Positions 1-10,832 of a DNA stretch of 64,000 nt are shown one piece after another. The notes beneath the pieces were generated by a model that was given only the letters and a program-made list of their open reading frames with translations, made no database searches and had not been told where the DNA came from. Made by a program: the position numbers and the translations under genes. Numbering within the stretch: position 1 is the stretch's first letter; every line of letters starts with the position of its first letter. The DNA is from Adiantum capillus-veneris (lineage: Eukaryota; Streptophyta; Polypodiopsida; Polypodiales; Pteridaceae), in the NCBI GenBank assembly GCA_014529385.2, contig CM043966.1:104481087-104545086 (forward strand). The letters run 5' to 3'.

Positions 1-545
1 TTCGTTATATAGGGAATTCACTGGGTGTTGATTCATGGAGGGATAGGTTTAATTGATCAAATAGTGGACTCTAACAACATGTTGCTTTTCTAATTGCCAA
101 GAGGATCTACAGACTAGGAAATGGACTCAGAATTCCTTGGGAGTGGGTTGCTATGTTCATGCATGTCAAAGTTGTCTCTTCCATATAGTCAGTTTTCCGA
201 GCAACGATTCAAATATTGGGCATTGCTGAACCATTATGCTAACTGGTGGACTTTGCCTACTACATCTTTTTACAATATGCTTCAATCGGACACTACCATT
301 GGCTAGAGATGTACAACAAATTTGGGGTTTTTCTCATACTACAAATTGTAGATGCTGAGATTTGAATTGGTATGGGCACTCACTGCTCGTACAAGCATAA
401 GGTTTTCTTGTGGAGAATACTATCCGAGGCACTACCTATTGGAGGACTGCTTCTCAGGAAAAATGGGACGCATGGCAAATGTGTAAGATGTAATCACTTG
501 GAATCCATGAAACATCTTTTTATGAATTGTATCCATGTACACTAG
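1..545 (+). pseudogene. LINE reverse transcriptase C-terminal remnant (zf-RVT)
   Basis: From about position 399 one frame reads KVFLWRILSEALPIGGLLL, followed by a CxxC pair, an HLF motif and a final C, before a stop near 543. This is the zinc-binding domain found after the reverse transcriptase and RNase H regions of plant LINEs. Upstream (about 85-175) another frame reads IYRLGNGLRIPWEW, which suits the same protein. Stops and frameshifts separate the pieces, so the copy is dead. The left part lies outside the window and I see no poly(A) tail. Confidence 0.6.
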
Positions 546-2884
546 TAGTGGCAATCTCGTTAGATAAATGTAGACTGACGTGGAATGTCAATTTGACAAA
601 ATTTAAGTTTATTTTTGGGTTAATGCAAGGTATGGAACTTGGTCTCTTTTTTTGCATGTTGTCTTTAAGATTTTGAATGCTATATATCCTTCATTTGGAA
701 TGCTCGGAACATGCAAATCTTTGATGGGTCTTCTTTTCCTCTGTCTTTGCCCTAGTCTCAGCTCAAAACTAAGGTATTGGAGGATTATTTCAGCATGCCG
801 AACCACATTCAGAAGCAAATGTATGAGTTTATCAGCATGCTATGATTGATAGCAAAGATGTAAATTATGTATTATAGAAAGGAAAGTTATTGAGAGAGAA
901 AGAGAGAGAGAGAACCTTGCTTAATGTGGCCTCCTCATGGCTTCCTCGTGCACATTTCTTGTAAAACCTTCTGATCTACATGAACACTCAAGTCGACGAC
1001 GACGTTTGGCATTGTAACCATTCTAAAAAAATTTAAAATAGTAAGAAATTTGAATGTTTGGTTATATTTGCCACTTTCCTCGAGCAGGGCTAGAAAAATA
1101 CATTTTTTCAAACGAACAAATAAGGAGAAACTTGAATTCTCCCTGTTTTCAGGTCAAAATTTGAAGCTTTTGCCAGTAATTACACTAAAACTTGTCTAAA
1201 TTTGCCAGTTTTCTTAAAGGCAAGCTCCAAATCTAACCGGGATTTTATAATTTCAGCCGGTTAGACCCCGGTTTTTTTCTAACACTCTCCTCGAGCCCTT
1301 CTCTCCATTATAATAGTTAGATTAGAGATTTGAAGTGAGGCAGTCAGCGGTTGTAAAAATAAGTTTTCCTCGTTCCCATATGCATCGACTATTTCCATGC
1401 ATCGCCAACAAAGTGTAGATGCTTCCTCTGGGCGCCTCTCCTTTTTCTGCATTTTCCTTTGATGTACCCTCGACCCCTTCAACTCACGGCCATTGGTGCT
1501 ATCAACCCCCCCGCCCCCCTTGTACCACCTGCGTTTCCATGGCCTATGGCCCTCCCCAGGTTGCGCTGGCTCCTCTCGACCGTAGCTTTCTGCACTCACC
1601 GGCCTACTACTCACCTTTGCAACCCTCCCCTCTGTTTTCTTTCAGCCCCCGACGGGCCGCCAAATGGAGGCGAAGAGGAGTGGGCGGTTTATGGAGGACA
1701 GAGAGCTGGAGTTAAGAGGAGAATGCATGGATAAGCAGAAAAGGGAAGTCCCCCTTCCCATGCACCATGCATACACTCCCACTACGGCAGCCTTGACACA
1801 TGCACTCCACTCCTTCTGGCGGCCTTTGTCGGCCCTTGGCATGTTGTAACGACGCTGCCAGTTCTTCATTAATTTCCTTTTGCCTTCGGGAAAAAACACT
1901 TATTTATCAAATATGGTAGTTTAAAAAAAAAAGGTTAATTAAGCCATCATTCCCGCACTATCCAGGCGGCCATTGTCCATAGACTTCAACATGCACCACA
2001 TTTGAATTACATATTGACCAATACATCACTCCTCAAGCCGGCAATATCTTCGTAAATCATCTTTCCCATGACATTGGCTTCGTAAAGCCGCTTGCCTTCA
2101 AGGTGCAAACTAAGTATATCTCCAATCAATGGATTCGACCAATGAATCAATTTTTTTATGGGTACCATATTTGGCATATATATCAACCCAAGCACTCAGA
2201 GGTATACTTATCAACCAAAATATATTGAGGTCACTTGTGTCTTGGTGATTGCAGCATAATTGGTATATATACGGTCCAAAGCATTGCCAAGCTCCACTTT
2301 AGACTTATGTTTTAACTATGGTGGTGTCAGGCACAACTTTGTCCACCCTCCCACTGATTTTTTGATGCTCTTTAATTAGACTGGATTTTTATTTTTACCC
2401 CCATTTCCCATCGTGAAAACAGAGCGACACGACAACGGTGCACCACAATCTCCTACGTTGGTACCCCAGTCCAAATAGATGCTCTTTGATGCGAGTTGCA
2501 TAGCCATGAAATCGATGGTGGCCACAAGTTCTACAGTGAAGGTGGGATGATGTTTTACTATGAACTCATTAGCTCTTCCACATAGTTCCACTCTTCCCCT
2601 CACCCCATGCCCTTGAAAGCGGCTATATATAAATTATGATACCGACAATAATTGATAGTGATGCCCTCCTAAGCTCTTGGCAAACATCATGAACTATTGA
2701 TATTAAAAGTGCTACACACAGAGTATAGACTATCAGGACGATGTAAGGGTATATTGTATCAATATTTCTATGAAAATTGAACTCTAAACAACCCATTGAT
2801 TCTTAAATTTAAATCATCTTGTATGTTCACATAAAGTTAAGAGCAAATGCTCAAAAACAATTAAGTGAACCCTATTTTTTAGCC
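546..2884. other. non-coding stretch
   Basis: No gene-like reading frame is convincing here; overlapping frames at 1.3-1.9 kb lie in a locally GC-rich patch with no recognisable motif. Small features are a short AG-rich run at about 890-914 and an 8-bp perfect inverted repeat (CTAACCGG at 1233-1240, CCGGTTAG at 1257-1264). Confidence 0.5.
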
Positions 2885-3345
2885 TATTTGGAGGTAAGAG
2901 GGTTACCTAGCTTGTAACAATCAAGAGGATTTAGCAAGGATTCTAATTTCTAGTCAAAGTGGAGGTAAGTGCTAAACCTCATAACATCCACAAAACATAC
3001 CCTATTGCACTAACACAATCTTTAATGTCTACTAAGAGGTTAAAGTAAATCCTCATAACAACCAATCAAGACAATATATATTCGCTTTATTACAATCCTA
3101 AATATCCTCTTGGAGGTAAGAGTAAATCCTCATAACAACCAACAAAAAATACATATTAGCTTCATTACAATCCTAAATGTCCACTTGAAAGTAAGAATAA
3201 ATTCTCATAACAACTAGAAGACTCTATATTCTCTTCACATGGAGGTAAGAGCAAATCCTCATAACAATCAAAGACTCTATATTTTTTCTCAACCCTAAAC
3301 GTCCAAATGGAAGTAAGAGCACACACTTTTTACAACCAAGAGACG
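2885..3345 (+). repeat. degenerate spaced tandem repeat, period about 70-77 bp
   Basis: A phrase close to GGAGGTAAGAGYAAATCCT followed by CATAACAACC recurs at about 2890, 2961, 3035, 3111, 3185, 3241 and 3307. The spacings are roughly 71, 74, 76, 74, 56 and 66 bp. The sequence between copies is partly shared (TTACAATCCTAAATRTCC) and partly not. This is an old tandem duplication, not a CRISPR: copies are diverged and the spacers are related. Confidence 0.65.
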
Positions 3346-5640
3346 TTCATTGCAAGATATGTCCAAACATGGGTGTGCCAAGGAATCTTTGGACTATTTT
3401 CACGAGATGCAAAGTGAAAAGGGCCCCTCTTCAGATGTAATCACTTGTGTATGCCCCTTGAAGGCCTATCGCATTGTGCAAGGGTGAGATTGCTAGTCAA
3501 GGGTTGTTGGTGGAGAGGCATGTTGTGCTTGCAAGTGCGTTTTGTCCATATGTATGCTAAATGTTGCACCCTTACAAAAACTCAAAAAGTTATAGATGTC
3601 TCCTCGCACAAGAGGTTGTTTCTTGGAGTGCGTTGATTTCAAGATTTGGCCATGGCAAGGAAGCTGTGGACTATTCTCACCAGATACAAACCAAAAATAC
3701 AATTGTGTATGGGCAATTGGAAGCTTCACATGGCTCTAAGGGGTGGGCAGAGCAGCTCTTTGATGGGTTAGAGGTGGAAAGTAGTTGAGACAAAAAAATA
3801 GGTGGTATAGACTGATATGAAACACAACAATAAGGGCTGACCGCGAGGAATGAGGGCCAGATTGAGTGGCAATTCTGGCAGGCAGTGGGAACAGGTTTGA
3901 GGGCCAACATTGGGGCTGTAGAATAGGGGTTGAACTAAGGCTAGGGGCAATAGGGGTCACAAGGTCTGAATTGGTCCCTGGAGTGCACAAAGGTATACCA
4001 GCTAGCACGGGCCTAACGAAAGGAAGGGCTTTGGATGAGCTTCGTGCCCAAGATGTCTCTTGGAGCGAGTTCGTTGCAGGATGTGTCCAACATGGATGTG
4101 GCAAGTACCCGGGGGATTCACTCTATATATAAAATGGGACGCCACCTGCAAGCGGACAACCTTGATAAAATCCCTATATACGACTCATATTAGGGAATAT
4201 GACCTCCCTTTCTACGCTTATACGACAATCAATGAAGAAAACTATCATACCCCTATCTTACATATAAAATTTAGGTCTCACATGATCTAAGTAAAACTAG
4301 TCAAAGAGTGTGTAGCATAGTGAATGGCAACGTAGGAAGGAACCGCTTCTTATACTAGATGTACCCTCAATGTGTATTAGTTTGAGTTTCAAACTATGTG
4401 TCTGATCAGCCTACACTCTGGCTACTCGTCCAATTCTGAACCATCTAAATTACTAAAAAAACATGGTTATAAAGTTGTGTTAGGTCTCTGTGTAAATTTG
4501 CATATATGCAAACTCTTCATAGCTTTCATCCCTCAACAAATGAACTATAATCACAAAACAAGCAGTTGTTATAAAGTAATGTTAGATCTTGCATGTATCT
4601 TTGGTAGCTATTGACTCACAAGTTCAAGGGAAGACTCTTTTGGGAAAACATGATTTTGAAACACAAAAACGTCCTCTCATTCTTCCCTTTTCTCACTTCT
4701 CCCCCCCCCCCCCCCCAACACACCTAATATATGATACCCCCTTCCTTATTTTTAAGCTTGGGAGATAAATTATTGGGGGTGTGCCCCTAACTTATACACT
4801 TACTTCACTTGTAAAAAAAACCCCCTCCTCTGCACTTACGTGGTGTGGTAAGTTTTCCATGGTGAATCCCTTAGGGGCAAGTAAGCCTTGGGTTGTTTTC
4901 ACCAAATGCAAAGCAAAAAGGGGCCCACTTCAAATGAAATCACCTATGCATGGAACTTGTAGGCCTATTGAATTCTGTACATGTTTTCACCATATGCAAA
5001 GCGAAAAGGCCGTCTCTCTAGGTGCAATCATCTAAGTAGATCAAAGCATTACCTTGGGTAAGAGAATTCACTATGAGATTGCTCAATAGAGGTTGTTGGA
5101 GAAATATGTTGTGCTTGAAGGTGCTTTGTTCGTCGATATGTATCCCAAATGTGGCATCCCACGAAAAGTTTTGGTTCAGCTTCCTGCTTGGAATGTGCTC
5201 TCTTGGAGTGCATTGATTGCAAAATATGCCCAACATGGCCATAACAAGGAAGGTATGGATTGTTTTCACAAGATGCGAAATGAAAAGGGTGGCTCTCAAT
5301 GCGATAATTTTGCATGAACCTTGAATGTCTGTGGCATTGTGCGAGACATTGTCACGGGCGATAGTGTTCATGATAAGGTTTCTAGTCAAGGGCTTGTGGA
5401 GAAACATGTTGTGCTTTAGTCAATATGTATGCTAAATGTGGTGTCCTCATGAAAGCTTGAAAAGTTCTACATGTGCTCCGTGCTTGGGATGTTGTCTCTT
5501 GGAGTGTATTGATTGCATGATATGCGCAACATGGTTGTGGTAAGGAAGTTCTCGACTGTTTTCTCCAGGTACAAAGCCAAAAGGCCCCCTCTGCAAATGG
5601 AATCACCTATCCTTTGATGCAGACAACCAATACCAACGGT
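3340..5640 (+). pseudogene. decayed PPR gene, probably PLS class
   Basis: Fragments of PPR motifs appear in shifting frames on the plus strand. At 3368-3487 a frame reads HGCAKESLDYFHEMQSEKG and runs to a stop. At about 3600-3690 it reads VVSWSALISRFGHGKEAVDY. At about 4030-4115 it reads ALDELRAQDVSWSEFVAG. At 5093-5317 it reads LFVDMYPKCG, then WSALIAKYAQHGHNKEGMDC. At about 5480-5620 it reads DVVSWSVLIA, a stop, then YAQHGCGKEVLDCF. The YAKCG...VVSW.ALI..Y.QHG..KEAL wording is typical of plant PLS-class PPR proteins. Many stops and frameshifts and a poly(C) tract at 4701-4716 mean it cannot be expressed as one protein. No C-terminal E or DYW domain is visible. Confidence 0.7.
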
Positions 5641-6201
5641 ACACCTATATTCCGTATTTTGATTTCCTCTATGTGATCTCAAAAGTAATGAATTTACATC
5701 ATTTTTATTGAAAAGATTGTAGATGAAGGTGACAAGGATTCACTAATTTTTGTAATGCTTAAACAAGGGATACATGGACAATACACCATGGCATGGCAAC
5801 CTCGAATGATAGATGTCTTCACATAAAACATCGGTAATGAGTTCTTCCTTTGCAATATTTTTACAATAAGAAAGTCCCTCTAACACTAGAGGAGAAGCAT
5901 AAGTCCCCCTTCAACATTGGAGGGGATAAAAGTGGTGGCGGAAGGGCAGGTTCCCTACGATAATATTATAAATGTGGAGAAGGGTGCCAACTCCACACCA
6001 TACGTGTGTATGGTTTTTGTTTCTTTTAATGGGCACAAGCATCCCAATGCACGAAATGCATCTTCCTCCATCTTGAAAATTTACTATTTATATATTTTCT
6101 CCTTTACACATCTAATGCCAAATTTCATTTGTCTTGCGAGGTCAAGGAGCTTTTGGTAAAAGTTTTGAGGAGAGATGCTACGAAGCATCCAGAATAATGC
6201 T
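5641..6201. other. non-coding stretch
   Basis: I see no motif-bearing reading frame here. One open frame at 5917-6159 has no recognisable content. Confidence 0.4.
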
Positions 6202-6470
6202 TTGGTCACGCGAGGCTTAGTTGGCCGTTACAATTCTGATAGCGTGGCTGAGCGTGAAACTTGTTACGTGCTTAGTTTGTGTTACTATGCCTTTTTAAGT
6301 ATACTTGAAAAACTATGCCCATTTCTTGGTGGTTAGCCCGCCGTCTTGCTACGCCTCTCTCTCTCTCTCTCTCTCTCTCTACTTGCTACTCCCCGTCGCC
6401 TTCTGAACTGCCGTACCTGCTATCATCAGGTTTGTCGAGGCTTATAGATAACTAAGCCTCGTGTGACCAA
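6202..6470. repeat. inverted-repeat-bounded segment, MITE-like
   Basis: TTGGTCACGCGAGGCTTAGT (arm 6202-6222) is matched in reverse complement at 6450-6470 with one mismatch over 21 bp. The right arm also forms its own hairpin with CGAGGCTTA at 6436-6444 against TAAGCCTCG at 6453-6461. A diverged further copy of the right arm lies at about 6667-6686. I do not see a clear target duplication, so this could be a miniature inverted-repeat transposon or simply a locally rearranged promoter region. Confidence 0.4.
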
Positions 6471-6746
6471 TGATTAAAAGACAATATGAGATGAAAAGTA
6501 CAACACTGCTCCTCTTCTTTAATTCATAGTTGAAAAACTATGCCCGTTTCTTATCGGTTAACCCGTTGTCTTGTTGTGCGTCACCCTCTCTCCCACTACC
6601 TACTACTCCCCGTCGCCTTCTGAATTGCCGTACCTATCATAATCAGGTTTGTCGAGGCTTACAAATAACTAAGCCTCACATGACCGCAGATTAAAAGTCA
6701 ATATGAGGTGAAAGGTAGAACACTGCTCCTCTTCTTTAATTCATAC
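6305..6746 (+). repeat. two-copy tandem duplication just upstream of the PPR gene
   Basis: Unit 1 (6305-6529) and unit 2 (6530-6746) both run from TTGAAAAACTATGCCC through CCCCGTCGCCTTCTGAA and CAGGTTTGTCGAGGCTTA to ACTGCTCCTCTTCTTTAATT. Unit 1 carries a (CT)n run at about 6354-6380 that is shorter and interrupted in unit 2. The second unit ends about 130 bp before the chosen PPR start codon, so the duplication lies in the likely promoter or 5' leader. Confidence 0.8.
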
Positions 6747-6878
6747 CATTTCCACATCGAATCAATCAAGGCAAACTAGTTGCCTCTGGACAGGCCAAAA
6801 AATGGACACGGAGAGAGACTTTCAAATAGCAACGAACGCGGGTCTTCAGGTGTCGACGAGGGCTTAAGCAAGGTTTAC

Positions 6879-8834
6879 ATGAGAGTGAAGCTTTGCGCGA
6901 GGCTTGGATTGCTAGAGAGTCTCTGCGCTACTCGAGTGTCGTTTGTTTCCATCAGGTTGAAGCTTCCTTCCAGCCATTCTAAGCACACATCGAGTATCGA
7001 CACGACAGCTCCTCAGCGCCATCGTCCATTGTTGGAAAACCCTAGAAAAGAAGACACAAGTTCTGTTTTTCTGCAGAATGTCAACCGCCTTTCAGAAATC
7101 CTAGCTGCGCCCTCCTGGAGCTCTGAAGTAGAGCAGGCATTGCAAAGCCTCTCATTTCGAATTGCAATCCCGCACGTAGTTCACATACTCAGGACCCGAC
7201 TTAATCCTAGAGTACTCTTCTGCTTTTTCTTCTGGTTGAGACGCTTACAAGGTTACAAGCACAACAACCTTACATACAACAACGTGGTTCATATAGTCAT
7301 CTGCAATCGAGAATTCACGTTTTTTGAGCAGATTTATTTCTGTCTTCAAGAGGACAGGTGCTATTTGGGCAGCATTACATGCAATGCCCTCATTCAAGCA
7401 TATGGTGCTGCACACAAAGTCGAAGAGGCTTTCAATGTGTTTTCTCGCATGAATGGACAGGTACTATGCAAGCCCAACATCCTAACATGTAACCTACTTC
7501 TTCATATTTTAATAAAGGAGAATGAGCTCGATTGGGCTTACGAGTTTTACCACAGGGTTTTGAATGATGGGTTTGTTCCCGACATCTTCACTTGCAACAT
7601 ATGGATGTTGTACCTTTGCAGGTCTCAAAAGCTCGAGGAAGCCTATGCATGGCTTGATGAAATGCCTTGTCCACCTAACTTTGTCTCCTGTAGCACTTTA
7701 ATTGACGGGCTTTGCAAGGCATCCAAAATGTTGGAAGCAAGCTCTCTTTTTGACGGTATGGTGGACAATGACATGTCGCCCGATGTGTTTGTATTTAGCT
7801 CTCTCATAGATGGCTATTGCAAGGCAGGTATGCTGCAGGAAGCTTGGAGATATTTCAAACTGATGGATGCCAATGGTGTCAAAGCTAACATAGTGACATA
7901 CACAAGCTTATTGGATGGCATGTTCAAAGCAGGGAAGGCAGATAGCGCACATGAAATCCTGGAGTGCATGCAAGCTGCAGGTTGTGCTCCAAACTCATAT
8001 CTGTGTACGGCAAGGATTGATGCTTTATGCAAACAGCAAGAATTGGATACGGCTTGCAGAATGCTGAAACGCATGAACGAAGTAGGATGTGTACCCTCAG
8101 CAGTGACATATTGTGCCCTTATTGATGGGCATTTGAAGGCTGGGTACATTGTTGAAGCTCTGAATTTAATGGCTGAAATGAGTGCGTCAGGTTGTGCACC
8201 AGATGCTTTTCTTTACGCTTCATTGGTTTATGGGTTTGGCAAGGCTTGCGAGGATGCTAAAGCAAAAGTGATACTGGAGGAGAGTTTAGCTAGGTCGTCT
8301 CATCCAGATACTAGAATCGTGAACTGCTACATGAGCGGGCTCTATAGAGTGGGCAGAGTAGAGGATGCTTACCATTTTTTAATTAATCTGAAGGCTGAAG
8401 GCTTTTCACCGAACACAATAACTTACAACATCCTCATCACTGGTTTTTCGAAGTCAGGCAAAGTTGATTATGCAAGAGTGTTGTTTGAGGGTATGCAACA
8501 AAACAATTGTCTACCAGACCTCAGCTCTTTCACAAATCTTATTAAGGGTTATTGCAAACTTGGGGCAGCAACTCATGCTTCAAAGTGGCTCGTCGAGGCT
8601 TCGAACAGGGGTTTCATTCATAACTTCCGCTTCCATGTATCCACAATTCTACCTATTTTTGAAAGGCGAAGAGTGTACTATGCAAAGTCCTTTTTGAAGC
8701 TACTTGACCATCGTTGCACTTTCATTTCTGAGATTGATAAATGGCTTTTTCTCAAGCTACTTCGTTCTAAAGACGCAAATGCAGCTGCAAAGGCTATTGT
8801 AAAATGGAAGATAATGCGGAGAAGCCAACGGTAG
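6879..8834 (+). CDS. P-class pentatricopeptide repeat protein
   Basis: The frame is open from 6780, but the first ATG is at 6879, giving 651 residues; I choose that start. The N-terminus is rich in Arg, Ser, Leu and His, as in mitochondrial or plastid presequences. About 13 consecutive PPR motifs of 35 residues follow, roughly residues 130-582. They are recognisable from wording such as CSTLIDGLCKASKMLEA and TYNILITGFSKSGKVDYA; the fourth is only about 32 residues long. The last 70 residues are basic and carry no E, DYW or SMR domain, so this is the P class. PPR proteins of this class bind organelle RNA one base per motif and act in stabilisation, processing, splicing or translation. No intron is needed, which is usual for the family. 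The exact target and orthologue are not determinable here. Confidence 0.9.
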   Translation: MRVKLCARLGLLESLCATRVSFVSIRLKLPSSHSKHTSSIDTTAPQRHRPLLENPRKEDTSSVFLQNVNRLSEILAAPSWSSEVEQALQSLSFRIAIPHVVHILRTRLNPRVLFCFFFWLRRLQGYKHNNLTYNNVVHIVICNREFTFFEQIYFCLQEDRCYLGSITCNALIQAYGAAHKVEEAFNVFSRMNGQVLCKPNILTCNLLLHILIKENELDWAYEFYHRVLNDGFVPDIFTCNIWMLYLCRSQKLEEAYAWLDEMPCPPNFVSCSTLIDGLCKASKMLEASSLFDGMVDNDMSPDVFVFSSLIDGYCKAGMLQEAWRYFKLMDANGVKANIVTYTSLLDGMFKAGKADSAHEILECMQAAGCAPNSYLCTARIDALCKQQELDTACRMLKRMNEVGCVPSAVTYCALIDGHLKAGYIVEALNLMAEMSASGCAPDAFLYASLVYGFGKACEDAKAKVILEESLARSSHPDTRIVNCYMSGLYRVGRVEDAYHFLINLKAEGFSPNTITYNILITGFSKSGKVDYARVLFEGMQQNNCLPDLSSFTNLIKGYCKLGAATHASKWLVEASNRGFIHNFRFHVSTILPIFERRRVYYAKSFLKLLDHRCTFISEIDKWLFLKLLRSKDANAAAKAIVKWKIMRRSQR

Positions 8835-10779
8835 AAGCTTTAGTCGTTTCTAGCTTCTTGTGCATCTTGTGCAGGGCCAAGACCATCACCTTCAACTGCG
8901 TACGTTATGGCTATTACGGGTAGTGCTAGCTTTTTAGGACTTGATATGCCAGGAAGATGCTGTGTGTTTCCACCATTTTTCTGCCTGCAGTCATTTTCTT
9001 CAAGTGCAGATGACTACTGTTTTTCAAAGCTTACCGTTGGCTTGCTTGTCCTAATTGATGGATCTTATGTTGGAAGGACAGATTCTTGTCGCTGAACAGG
9101 TGAATTGATTGTGTTCCATTTTCAAGGCATGTATATTGTTCTTATGGTGACAACTGAATGTCTTGTTCTGGCTGCAGGCTTGACGTCGCAGTGTTTTATC
9201 AGGTACCAATGGTTCTATCAAATCCTTGTCATGTTATTACAATCATTGGCTTGAACTGGCAAGTGGATGATTGCTCCATGAAATGCTGTGTTTCAGATTT
9301 TACATCATATTTAACACTGCATTAATTTTGTGGGGCTATATCAACGCCATACAGCTATATGTTGATATTGATAATTGATGCTAGTGATTATTTTTGAGTT
9401 GGGAAGAACATGATGTAAAACTGTCATACCTGCATCATAATATATTCTGTCAAAATTGACCCATGATAGGTCTTTGGGATATATTTCCTGCATGGGTTCT
9501 CATTGATGGAGGTGGCGGCCATCTTGGTTCCAGTTCAGTGGGATCTATGTAAGTTCAGTCACCTGTGCATATTTTGAGTATGTGATAGTTTCTCAATCCA
9601 AAGAACAGTCAGTTGGTAACTATATCAAGCTGTGTAGACATGGCTCATCATTGGAAAACCATCCAGAGAGCATGAGATAAACCCATGTATTTGTAGGAGT
9701 CTCCATTAGTGGCCCAAATTTTGCTGTCTTTGCAGATCATTCTCTGTTGTAAGGTCCTGGATGTTTAAAGACGGGCATACCTGGCTTCTGGCTTGCACCA
9801 GATTAAGGCAGGTTAAGGTGTCTGGATGGAACCAAAGGAATTCATTTTCAGAGAGTTTGTGAAGGTCACTCATTTTCAGCTTTTTATGGAGTGACTGACC
9901 TCATGCAAATCATACCTTCATCATATAGACTATTCAGTGTACTGATTCCTAATCTGCAAATTGCAGCCAGTGCCATTTTCTCTTTGAATTGACACTGAAA
10001 AGCATGTTTATTCTGGACTGTCTTCTTGAGCATCAAGGGAAATCGTGGATTGCTGCCCCCTTGACGGGGCACCTTCAGGGCCCTAGCCAACAAATGCCTT
10101 TGCGGTGTTGAATTTGCTTGTGTGCAGTGTTTCCTAGATAAGCTTCATTGGTTTATTGTCTAACTCTGCGTGTGTTGGTCATAGAAAGGATGAACTGGTA
10201 AGACATTTGATGAATTGGTCTGATTTACATTATTAGGTGAGAGATGTGCATCCCATGGCTTTGATGTTTGTTTGAAGTATGAACTTTATTGCTCCAAACA
10301 TAGCATTATTGCTTAAAGAAAGGTGGCATTTGATTAGTGTTGATTGTGGGCTTGGATCAATATTTCATGCAACAATTTTTTATTTTTATTTTTTGGGGTG
10401 GACATTCCGTTTTACAAGAGGTAGCTTGGAATGGTTGGTGTTTTATGAGATGAGTCTAAATTGCTCAATTGGGACATGTTTATGGATTAGGTTTGGGATC
10501 TCACATATCTAGTTTTTTGAATTCATTTAGCCCACTCTGGTTCGAGCCACTCAGACTTCAATTGTTGCCTTGCAAAGGATTTATGCATCTTATAAAAAAG
10601 AAAGCTAGGGTTCCTTATTGCTTCCAAATTGGCTCCATTCTAAGTACCCTTGCTTATTCTACATGCAATAGTGTTGTGAGCTTTGTCTACTGAAGTTATT
10701 TGGCTTGATAGTCCATTCTATCACTTTGAAGCAATATACATGCTTTGAACTACTCAGAATTTATAATGCCATATTAAAG

Positions 10780-10782
<3 letters not shown>
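8835..10782. other. 3' flank of the PPR gene
   Basis: No second gene is visible. The stretch probably includes the PPR 3' untranslated region. One candidate intron has GT at 9100-9101 after AACAG and CTGCAG ending at 9177, 78 bp apart; this is only a pattern match. T-rich tracts and short open frames at 10.3-10.7 kb have no recognisable domain. Confidence 0.4.

Positions 10783-10829
<47 letters not shown>
10783..10829. repeat. (CT)n microsatellite
   Basis: This is an uninterrupted CT run of about 47 bp, followed by a short alternating GTGCGGGTGTGCGCGTGCATGC stretch of purine-pyrimidine steps. Confidence 0.95.

Positions 10830-10832
<3 letters not shown>

Noticed and set aside
1279-1899. Overlapping open frames on both strands
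   Set aside because: The patch is GC-rich, the frames overlap in conflicting directions, and none has a recognisable motif.
2885-3345. CRISPR-like spacing of repeats
   Set aside because: Copies are diverged, spacing is irregular, spacers are related to one another, and the DNA is plant nuclear.
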